Assembly: GCA_945868935.1 (NCBI GenBank)
Contig: CAMBNE010000051.1
Coordinates: 1-6,968, forward strand
From: an uncultured Clostridia bacterium
Lineage (GTDB): Bacteria > Bacillota > Clostridia > Oscillospirales > Acutalibacteraceae
DNA length: 6,968 nt
Direction: 5' to 3'
Part shown: one piece after another, positions 1-5,146 of the stretch
How the letters are laid out: every line of letters begins with the position of its first letter
Numbering within the stretch: the stretch's first letter is position 1
The notes under the pieces: model-generated
Databases searched by the model: none
Seen by the model: the letters and a program-made list of their open reading frames with translations, nothing else
Told to the model about the DNA's origin: nothing
Program-made: the position numbers and the translations under genes

Positions 1-20
1 ATTATGGACATTTGTTGTAT

Positions 21-25
21 GGAGG
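21..25 (+). promoter_or_regulatory. Ribosome binding site deciding the AraC-family gene start
   Basis: A perfect GGAGG core ends four bases before ATG 30. The spacing is slightly short, but the match is much better than anything upstream of the in-frame TTG at 12, so it fixes the start at 30. Confidence 0.75.
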
Positions 26-29
26 ATTT

Positions 30-839
30 ATGAGGACAAATTTGGACTATAATGCGATAAACTGCATTTGTCTTGCATGCGGAAAACGGGAACAGAATCT
101 TGAAAACGAACAGCGTCAGATTATCCGTGACACCTACACTCTGTACTATATAACAAGCGGCAGGGGAATGGTCACGATTGACGGAATCGGTTTTCTGGTA
201 AGCGCAGGTCAGTCGTTTCTGACGTTTCCTTTTTCAAATGTCTGCCTTGAAGCCGACAGCGATTTTCCTTGGGAGTACAGCTGGGTTGAGTTTCGGGGAC
301 TTGAGGCGGCGTGGCTTGTCAGTCAGACCTCTTTTGGCAAAAAGCACCCAGTTGTTGAAAAGATACCGATTCTTAATTTTGATTTTCTGTTCGATATTGA
401 GGACTGCGGAGCCGACTCAACCTTTGCACAGTGCAGAGCAGGCGGAAAGCTTATTATCCTGCTCTCATACTACGTTGAGTATTTTCCCTGCAAGGACAGC
501 GAAAACACAAGCTACGCTATTCTTGCCCGAAATTATATTGAAAAGAATTACCGCAATCCCGAATTTAACGTGCAGTCGGTTGCAAATCACATAAAGATTG
601 ACAGAACGTATCTTTACCGTCTGTTCAGGGCTGAAACCGGAATGTCGGTGATTGACTACATAAACAACTGCCGCATTTCAAAGGCAGAGGTTCTGCTGAT
701 TGACGAGAGTATTTCAATTAAGGACGTTGCATATTCGGTAGGCTTTACCGACCAGATGTATTTTTCAAAGGTTTTTAAAAAGCTCAGGGGACAAACACCA
801 ACCGAGTTCCGCAGGAAAAACAACGGAAGGTATATGTAG
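30..839 (+). CDS. AraC-family transcriptional regulator with N-terminal cupin-like sensor domain
   Basis: A 269-residue cytoplasmic DNA-binding regulator. The N-terminal half (about residues 25-100) is a beta-rich AraC-type ligand-binding region, with a segment YYITSGRGMVTIDG followed by a hydrophobic strand pattern. The C-terminal 100 residues hold two helix-turn-helix units typical of AraC/XylS: the first at about 180-202 (VQSVANHIKIDRTYLYRLFR) and the second at about 228-250 (IKDVAYSVGFTDQMYFSKVF), followed by the family signature GQTPTEFR near 254-261. Length is normal for the family. I start at ATG 30 because GGAGG lies at 21-25; an in-frame TTG at 12 would put that site inside the gene. 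AraC proteins of this shape often sense sugars or related small molecules, but nothing here names a ligand. The only neighbour on the same strand is the symporter 460 bases downstream, which has its own promoter, so the target may lie left of the window. The family call is secure; the regulon is unknown. Confidence 0.94.
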   Translation: MRTNLDYNAINCICLACGKREQNLENEQRQIIRDTYTLYYITSGRGMVTIDGIGFLVSAGQSFLTFPFSNVCLEADSDFPWEYSWVEFRGLEAAWLVSQTSFGKKHPVVEKIPILNFDFLFDIEDCGADSTFAQCRAGGKLIILLSYYVEYFPCKDSENTSYAILARNYIEKNYRNPEFNVQSVANHIKIDRTYLYRLFRAETGMSVIDYINNCRISKAEVLLIDESISIKDVAYSVGFTDQMYFSKVFKKLRGQTPTEFRRKNNGRYM

Positions 840-841
840 AA

Positions 842-862
842 GTGTGGAGTGTGGAGAGTGGA
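842..862 (+). repeat. Three tandem heptamers of GTGTGGA type
   Basis: GTGTGGA occurs at 842-848 and 849-855, followed by GAGTGGA at 856-862 with one change. The array begins three bases after the AraC-family stop codon. Its function is unknown; it may be debris of a purine-rich intergenic repeat rather than a binding site. Confidence 0.7.
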
Positions 863-1067
863 GTTTCGGTCGAGTGGATAGGTTGCAATAATTCAAAGGT
901 TAAGTGCCCGAATTATAGATTAATATATAGGTAACGTTTTTTATGAGCGACGATTTTGCACATACGTTTCATTTTAAATCGTAGGGACACAGCGTGCCGT
1001 GTCCGTGTTGACTATCAAACACAACCGAGTATATCATTATTATAGTGACCAATAAACATTTCCGTAG

Positions 1068-1089
1068 GGGACGGGTTCCTACACGTCCC
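1068..1089. repeat. Short GC-rich hairpin GGGACG/CGTCCC
   Basis: GGGACG at 1068-1073 pairs with CGTCCC at 1084-1089 around a 10-base loop. It is preceded by CGTAGGG (1063-1069), the same word that begins both 25-base arms of the surrounding element. Confidence 0.55.
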
Positions 1090-1092
1090 ATT

Positions 1093-1119
1093 CACAAAAA
1101 TTGCAATGCAATTTTTGTG
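1093..1119. repeat. Perfect 13-base inverted repeat with a 1-base centre
   Basis: CACAAAAATTGCA (1093-1105) is followed by one A and its exact complement TGCAATTTTTGTG (1107-1119). On either strand it could form a hairpin ending in T-rich sequence, so weak terminator activity is conceivable, but its place inside a repeat element makes a structural role in the element more likely. Confidence 0.75.
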
Positions 1120-1207
1120 TGGACACGGCACGCCGTGTCCCTACGTCAACATTAGCTATTACTCCAACGCTAAATTATGGTTTATCAAACTTACTAAACT
1201 GAAATTA

Positions 1208-1233
1208 TGAATAATGAGTCTTGCAATTATTCA
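1208..1233. promoter_or_regulatory. Putative operator dyad over the symporter -35 box
   Basis: TGAATAAT (1208-1215) and ATTATTCA (1226-1233) are exact inverted copies separated by 10 bases, giving half-site centres 18 bases apart. The right half overlaps the last base of the -35 hexamer and enters the spacer, a position suited to repression. The protein that binds is unknown. The half-site loosely recalls arginine-repressor boxes, but the spacing does not fit that consensus, and dyads of this kind are not typical of AraC proteins. Confidence 0.5.
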
Positions 1234-1249
1234 GATATTATATTATAAT
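1221..1249 (+). promoter_or_regulatory. Sigma-70/SigA-type promoter for the symporter gene
   Basis: TTGCAA (1221-1226, four of six consensus bases) is followed after exactly 17 bases by a perfect TATAAT (1244-1249). Transcription would begin near 1256 and give a leader of about 44 bases. This is the best promoter match in the gap. The surroundings are very AT-rich, which raises the chance of a coincidental -10 match. Confidence 0.65.
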
Positions 1250-1299
1250 TATATCATTCTTTTATTTTGAATAAATTTTTATGAAATGAGGAGAAAATT

Positions 1300-2823
1300 A
1301 TGGAAAAAAGAGGTATGTGGAACTCCCGCTTAACCTTTATTCTTGCCGCAGTCGGCTCTGCGGTAGGTCTTGGCAATGCGTGGAGATTTCCGGGTCTTGC
1401 GGCTAAGCACGGCGGAGGAACATTTCTGCTTGTTTATCTGCTTGCAATGGTTGTTATGGGTATTCCCCTGCTTATGATGGAGGTTTCAATCTCCCGTAAG
1501 TTCCGCAAGGGCGCAATCGAGTCAATGCGAGGAATCAAAAAACGCTTTGAGCCTATCGGCTGGGCGGCAACGTCAAACGCATTTGTAATTGTTTGCTACT
1601 ACTCGGTAGTATTTGCGTGGGTTATCCTTATGTTTGTAAACTCGTGGCAGTTTGCAGGAATGACGGGTGACTCCGAGGCGGCGTCGGGATTGTTCTTCAA
1701 TCTTACGCAGACAACGGGACTTATTGAGGGAAGCTCAATCCCCGGCGAGGTGCTTGTGTGCCTGCTTGTTGCGTGGGGACTTATCTTTTTCTGCATCAGA
1801 AACGGCGCAAGCTCTGTAAGCAAGGTTGTAAAGTTTACCGTATTTGCCCCTGTTTTGCTCTTACTTATCATGGCTGTCAAGGGTATGACAATGGACGGTG
1901 CAATGGAAGGACTTAAGATGTTCTTCATTCCCGATGTTTCGGCATTCTCCGACGCAACCCTCTGGGTTGACGCTATCGGTCAGGTGTTCTACAGCCTTTC
2001 AATTATGATGGCTATTATGTTTGCCTACGGCTCATATCTGCCGGATGATGCAAACGTGGCTGTTGACTGCACAATCATCGCATTCTCGGATATGGCTGTA
2101 AGTATTCTTTCGGGTATCGTAATGTTCACCACAATGGGCGGTACAGGAATGCTCGACAAGATTACGGCAAGCGGTATTTCAACTGCATTTATCGTTTATC
2201 CGCAGGCTATCGTAAACCTTACCAACATCGGCTGGGTGAACGCACTTTTCGGAGCTATATTCTACCTTATGCTCATCACGCTTGCAATTGACTCTGCATT
2301 CTCAATTGTTGAGGGTATTTCGGCTTCTGTTGCCGACAAATTCCACCTCAGCCCCAAAAAGGTTACAATTGCAGTCTGTGCAATCTGCGGTATTATCTCA
2401 ATTCTCTTTGTTACTCAGGCAGGTCTTGCTTGGCTTGACATCGTTGATGCGTGGACAAATCAGATTAACCTTATTGTTATCGGTATTCTTGAGTGTGTTG
2501 CAATCGGATGGTGCTTCAATCTGCGCAAGGTACTTAATGAGGTTAACCGCAACACCAAAAAATTCAAAGTGCCCTACTGGTGGTTTGCAGCGTCAATCAA
2601 AATAGTAGCACCCTTGCTTCTTGCAGGACTCTTTATCTGGAATATGGTTACGCTGTTCGTGTTCCAGGGCGGAACATACAACCCCGATTATCCCATCTGG
2701 GCTCAGGTTGCCGCAGGCTGGGTAGTTTCGGGACTGGTATTCATCAGCGGCTTTATAGCTAAAATTGTTATCAGGAAGATGAAGAAAAAAGGCTACGTCG
2801 AGGACGAAGTAAGCTTTGATTAA
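1300..2823 (+). CDS. Sodium:neurotransmitter symporter (NSS, LeuT-fold) family transporter
   Basis: A 507-residue inner-membrane protein that should import an amino acid or related amine with Na+. Its length is close to LeuT and I count about 12 membrane segments, roughly at 11-30, 40-62, 88-113, 150-166, 176-193, 225-246, 260-281, 312-338, 355-373, 388-405, 432-452 and 466-491. The family signature of TM1, GSAVGLGNAWRFP, is at 19-31; N26 and R29 correspond to the LeuT Na1-site asparagine and outer-gate arginine. TM3 has the YY pair at 100-101, TM6 has the unwound-helix motif VFYSLS at 229-234, TM8 has IDSAFSIVEG at 330-339, and D383 in LDIVDAW matches the outer-gate aspartate. The ATG at 1300 follows GAGGAG (1288-1293) by six bases. 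The gene has its own promoter and terminator and is apparently monocistronic. The substrate cannot be read from sequence; tyrosine, tryptophan, leucine and alanine carriers are all in this family. Confidence 0.95.
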   Translation: MEKRGMWNSRLTFILAAVGSAVGLGNAWRFPGLAAKHGGGTFLLVYLLAMVVMGIPLLMMEVSISRKFRKGAIESMRGIKKRFEPIGWAATSNAFVIVCYYSVVFAWVILMFVNSWQFAGMTGDSEAASGLFFNLTQTTGLIEGSSIPGEVLVCLLVAWGLIFFCIRNGASSVSKVVKFTVFAPVLLLLIMAVKGMTMDGAMEGLKMFFIPDVSAFSDATLWVDAIGQVFYSLSIMMAIMFAYGSYLPDDANVAVDCTIIAFSDMAVSILSGIVMFTTMGGTGMLDKITASGISTAFIVYPQAIVNLTNIGWVNALFGAIFYLMLITLAIDSAFSIVEGISASVADKFHLSPKKVTIAVCAICGIISILFVTQAGLAWLDIVDAWTNQINLIVIGILECVAIGWCFNLRKVLNEVNRNTKKFKVPYWWFAASIKIVAPLLLAGLFIWNMVTLFVFQGGTYNPDYPIWAQVAAGWVVSGLVFISGFIAKIVIRKMKKKGYVEDEVSFD

Positions 2824-2828
2824 GGTAT

Positions 2829-2874
2829 AAAAATCGGGACATCGCAGTTGAGCGGCGTCCCGATATTTTTGTTT
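2829..2874. terminator. Bidirectional rho-independent terminator between convergent genes
   Basis: ATCGGGAC (2833-2840) pairs with GTCCCGAT (2857-2864). The stem continues after one A.C mismatch through a T.G pair and CGC/GCG to a six-base loop. On the plus strand the hairpin is followed by A and five T (2866-2870), a G and three more T. On the minus strand the A-run at 2829-2833 supplies a T-tract. It lies 5 bases after the symporter stop and 20 bases beyond the stop of the zinc-ribbon gene, so it can end transcription from both sides. Confidence 0.9.
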
Positions 2875-2893
2875 GGGGTGTGTAGTTTTTTAG

Positions 2894-3619
2894 TTACTTC
2901 TTGTTTTTTATTTCATCAAGAAGCTTGATTATTTCTGAAAATCCGAGGATAAATGTGCCAATGATAATGGAAGCAATCCAACAAATGATAGCCGCAGTCC
3001 AGTTGTATGAGTAATATGACGACAGATTATCGCCAAGAACAATACCAGTGATAAATCCGCATATGTATGTAAGCACAGCTATTACACGGATTGCTATTGC
3101 AATGGAATTGGTGTGCTGGGTATCGTTATCTTCAGAATTTTTCTTAATAGTAGTATTTGAATTACTGCTTTGTTGATTAGTATTTGGTTTCGGTTGTTTT
3201 TTACTGCAAATGACAGAAATACTTGGTATTAATAAATTGTTATTATTAGCTATTGATACATTGTTAATTTTACATTCCATATCTTCTTGAAGAAAATATT
3301 TTGTTTTGTCTTGAGGAACAGAACCGATTTTCATATTATTAACAAAAAAGCTAACTTCGTGAGTTACTGAAGAAATATGCACTTCAAATTGCACTGGTTT
3401 GTTATTCTGTAAGATTGAATAAAGCTTAGTAAGCTTTTTTTGATATTTCTCGTAATTAATTAGCTCAAAAGTAATAGTGTTGTTTTTGTTATCTGATTTT
3501 TTGTTAACAGAAGCAATTGTATTATTTTCGGAATTGTCTGATGAAAACAAATAATTACATTTAAAACATTTTTCTGCGTCATTTGGATTACATGCATTAC
3601 ATTTCGGACAGAATTTCAT
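2894..3619 (-). CDS. Unknown protein: N-terminal zinc ribbon, soluble middle domain, two C-terminal membrane segments
   Basis: 241 residues, function not recognised. The N-terminus has a zinc-ribbon pattern CPKC (C4, C7), ten residues, then CFKC (C18, C21). A polar Asn/Ser/Lys-rich linker (about 27-48) leads to a predicted beta-rich domain (about 48-137), then a second Asn/Ser/Gln-rich linker (about 141-172). Two hydrophobic segments follow (about 173-195 and 207-228), then a short basic tail (IIKLLDEIKNKK). This suggests a membrane-anchored protein with its zinc ribbon and middle domain on one face, probably the cytoplasm. I start at ATG 3619, where AAGGAG lies seven bases upstream and the zinc ribbon begins at residue 4; an in-frame TTG at 3655 has no comparable site. 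The gene is far more AT-rich than its neighbours (16 G/C in bases 3181-3240 against 27 in 5461-5520, within rnfE), which hints at separate ancestry. It follows rnfB by 81 bases in the same direction. Zinc-ribbon/membrane proteins of this style are common in Clostridia and mostly uncharacterised. Confidence 0.82.
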   Translation of the reverse strand: MKFCPKCNACNPNDAEKCFKCNYLFSSDNSENNTIASVNKKSDNKNNTITFELINYEKYQKKLTKLYSILQNNKPVQFEVHISSVTHEVSFFVNNMKIGSVPQDKTKYFLQEDMECKINNVSIANNNNLLIPSISVICSKKQPKPNTNQQSSNSNTTIKKNSEDNDTQHTNSIAIAIRVIAVLTYICGFITGIVLGDNLSSYYSYNWTAAIICWIASIIIGTFILGFSEIIKLLDEIKNKK

Positions 3620-3626
3620 AAAATCA

Positions 3627-3632
3627 CTCCTT
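3627..3632 (-). promoter_or_regulatory. Ribosome binding site deciding the zinc-ribbon gene start
   Basis: On the minus strand AAGGAG precedes ATG 3619 by seven bases, supporting the shorter protein that begins MKFCPKC. A weak promoter may overlap it further upstream (TTGAGC, 17 bases, AATTAT), but it would leave a leader of only about a dozen bases, so I do not call it. Confidence 0.75.
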
Positions 3633-3700
3633 GAATAATTTTGGTTTGTAGTCAATTGCTCAAAAACATTTGTAAAAGGAAAAGTTTTAAAATTACTAAC

Positions 3701-4543
3701 CTATTTGCTCGAATCGAATGAAGCATTATGCTTCCCGATAAAGTTGGAGATTACGATGCACCCTGTTGTACATTCTCTTGCGCAAACCCCGAAGTCCTCG
3801 CACTCGGGGCATTTTGAATAGTCGATAACGGCGAGGTTTTCTTGAACCTTAATAGCACCTGTCGAGCAGACCTTTTCGCACTTTTTACAGCCGATACAGC
3901 CGTTTTTGCAAGCCTTGCGTGTGATACCGCCCTTGTCCTTGTTACTGCACGTAACGACAACTCTCTCAACGTCAGCCATAAGCGAAATAAGGTGGTTCGG
4001 GCAGGCTTTTACGCAGAGTCCGCAGCCGACGCAACGCCTTGAGTCAATGTGAGCAATGCCGTTGTTTATGCAGATTGCGTCGTTCGGACAGACCTTTGCA
4101 CAGTCGCCGAGTCCCATACAGCCGTAGGGACATTCGCCCTTTGAACCGAAAATCAGCTTTGCAGCGGCACAGCTTTCTATTCCGTCATACTCTACCTTGT
4201 CTTGCGTGTAAGTGCAGTCGCCTGCACAGTGCACAACGGCAACCTGTTCAACAACGTCCTCAAACTCAACGCCGAGGATTTCGCTCAGTTTTCTCGAAAC
4301 CGAATCACCGCCCGGAACGCAGAGGTTAGTAGCCGTACCTTCGTTTTCGGCAAGTGCCTTTGCGTAGCCGTCACAGCCTGCAAAGCCGCAGGCTCCGCAG
4401 TTAGCACCCGGCAGGCACTCACGGATTTGGGGGATTTTTTCGTTTTCCTTTACAGCCATAATTTTTGATGCGACTGCAAGCACCACAGCGCAGATTGCGC
4501 CGATAATCACAACGGGGATAACCGCAGTTAAAATCTCATTCAT
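3701..4543 (-). CDS. rnfB: Rnf complex iron-sulfur subunit RnfB
   Basis: RnfB is the membrane-anchored electron-entry subunit that takes electrons from reduced ferredoxin into the Rnf (ferredoxin:NAD+ oxidoreductase) complex. The 280 residues begin with one membrane helix (about 5-28). A four-cysteine FeS domain follows: PGANCGACGFAGC gives C49, C52 and C57, with C75 in CVPGG. The rest is ferredoxin-like, with cysteine groups C138/C142/C148/C152, C171/C174/C177/C181, C216/C219/C222/C226 and C245/C248/C254/C258. In total 29 cysteines are present, enough for at least five [4Fe-4S] clusters; C106, C110, C125, C199 and C212 leave room for another. It is longer than the roughly 190-residue gammaproteobacterial RsxB, as expected of clostridial forms. 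ATG 4543 follows GGAGGT (4549-4554) by five bases. It starts 12 bases after the rnfA stop and is the last recognised rnf gene of the operon. Confidence 0.96.
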   Translation of the reverse strand: MNEILTAVIPVVIIGAICAVVLAVASKIMAVKENEKIPQIRECLPGANCGACGFAGCDGYAKALAENEGTATNLCVPGGDSVSRKLSEILGVEFEDVVEQVAVVHCAGDCTYTQDKVEYDGIESCAAAKLIFGSKGECPYGCMGLGDCAKVCPNDAICINNGIAHIDSRRCVGCGLCVKACPNHLISLMADVERVVVTCSNKDKGGITRKACKNGCIGCKKCEKVCSTGAIKVQENLAVIDYSKCPECEDFGVCARECTTGCIVISNFIGKHNASFDSSK

Positions 4544-4555
4544 AGCGCACCTCCG

Positions 4556-5146
4556 TTATGCAAACAGGTTTTCGACAACGCCCGAAAATCCGAGGAAGGA
4601 CAGCGAGGTTATCGAAGCCGCAACAAGCGTTATGGGCAGTCCCTGAAAAGCCTTCGGTATGTCAGCGCCCTCAAGCTTTGAGCGAACGCCCGAGAACATT
4701 ACCATTGCAAGGAAAAATCCCAGTCCGCTTCCGAGCGAGTTTACCATTGATTCTGCGAATGTGTAGCCCTCGTCAATGTTGAGAATTGTAACGCCGAGTA
4801 CGGCGCAGTTTGTCGTAATCAGCGGAAGATACACACCAAGCGACTTGTGGAGCGAGGGAATGTACTTTTTGAGTATAATCTCAACAAGCTGAACGAGCGA
4901 GGCGATTACGAGGATAAAGACGATTGTCTGAAGATAGCCGAGGTTGTTCGGGTCGAGCAGATACGTCTGTATCGGCCACGTAACAGCCGTTGCAATGAGC
5001 ATTACAAAAATTACCGCAAGGCTCATTCCGGTTGCCTGATTGAGCTTTTTGGAAACTCCGAGGAACGGACAGATGCCTAGGAATCTTGACAATACATAGT
5101 TGTTTACGAAAACGGCGGAGAGCATAATTATAATGAATTTTGTCAT
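4556..5146 (-). CDS. rnfA: Rnf complex membrane subunit RnfA
   Basis: RnfA (RsxA) is an integral membrane subunit that pairs with its paralogue RnfE and helps carry electrons across the membrane. The 196-residue protein is close to the usual 190-195 and almost entirely hydrophobic, with about six membrane helices. Family landmarks are NNYVLSRFLGICPFLGVSK (15-33), YLPLITTNCAVLGV (106-119) and the glycine-rich GSGLGFFLAM (139-148). C26 and C114 correspond to the cysteines that, with two from RnfE, hold an intramembrane [2Fe-2S] cluster in the related Nqr/Rnf complexes. Its ATG overlaps the rnfE stop as ATGA (5143-5146), and the binding site AAGGAGG sits inside the last codons of rnfE, so translation should be coupled. 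The call is very secure. Confidence 0.97.
   Translation of the reverse strand: MTKFIIIMLSAVFVNNYVLSRFLGICPFLGVSKKLNQATGMSLAVIFVMLIATAVTWPIQTYLLDPNNLGYLQTIVFILVIASLVQLVEIILKKYIPSLHKSLGVYLPLITTNCAVLGVTILNIDEGYTFAESMVNSLGSGLGFFLAMVMFSGVRSKLEGADIPKAFQGLPITLVAASITSLSFLGFSGVVENLFA

Larger units (their letters stand above)
980..1145. repeat. MITE-like element with 25-base inverted terminal arms
   Basis: The left arm (980-1004) begins CGTAGGGACAC and the right arm (1121-1145) ends GTGTCCCTACG. The reverse complement of the right arm matches the left arm at 24 of 25 positions, the difference being A991. Each arm is itself a palindrome: 1121-1140 is GGACACGGC-AC-GCCGTGTCC with nine perfect pairs, and 985-1004 has the same form with one A.C mismatch. 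The 116 bases between the arms have no coding potential and contain further hairpins. I see no obvious target-site duplication (flanks end AAAT on the left and begin TCAA on the right). It could be a non-autonomous mobile element or two separate insertions of a short palindromic repeat in opposite orientation. Confidence 0.65.
840..1299. other. 460-base non-coding region between the regulator and the symporter
   Basis: No credible gene is present on either strand. The left part holds tandem GTGTGGA heptamers. The middle is a palindrome-rich element bounded by inverted 25-base arms. The right end is AT-rich and carries the symporter promoter, a dyad and a 5' leader of about 44 bases. No clear rho-independent terminator follows the AraC-family stop codon at 837-839. 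The remaining stretches 896-979, 1005-1062 and 1146-1207 show nothing I can assign. Confidence 0.8.

Noticed and set aside
12..29. Possible earlier TTG start of the AraC-family gene
   Set aside because: It would add six residues (five codons of them spanning the GGAGG site at 21-25) and has no binding site of its own; ATG 30 is well placed.
238..594. Open frame inside the AraC-family gene on the same strand
   Set aside because: It overlaps a well-supported regulator in another frame, lacks a binding site and has no recognisable domain.
951..980. CGATTT ... AAATCG inverted repeat
   Set aside because: Six-base arms 18 bases apart in AT-rich sequence are expected by chance.
943..984. Thirteen-codon open frame in the gap (MSDDFAHTFHFKS)
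   Set aside because: It has no convincing ribosome binding site, runs into the repeat arm and is too short to support.
840..1299. CRISPR array or riboswitch in the gap
   Set aside because: There are no regularly spaced direct repeats of 23-40 bases and no riboswitch core I recognise; the repeats are inverted and palindromic.
3620..3655. Possible earlier TTG start of the zinc-ribbon gene
   Set aside because: The 12 extra residues are polar and unlike the family start, while ATG 3619 has AAGGAG at the right distance and begins directly at the zinc ribbon.
3660..3697. Possible terminator after rnfB
   Set aside because: Only a weak AAAAC/GTTTT pairing around a long loop is visible; it has too little GC to call a terminator.
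3720..3734. Perfect 7-base palindrome GAAGCAT-T-ATGCTTC near the end of rnfB
   Set aside because: It lies inside the coding region, has no T-tract after it on the minus strand, and is readily explained by codons for the C-terminal tail.
4039..4468. Plus-strand open frames opposite rnfB
   Set aside because: Arg/Cys/Ser-rich, low-quality translations antisense to a clear RnfB; they reflect the codon bias of the real gene.
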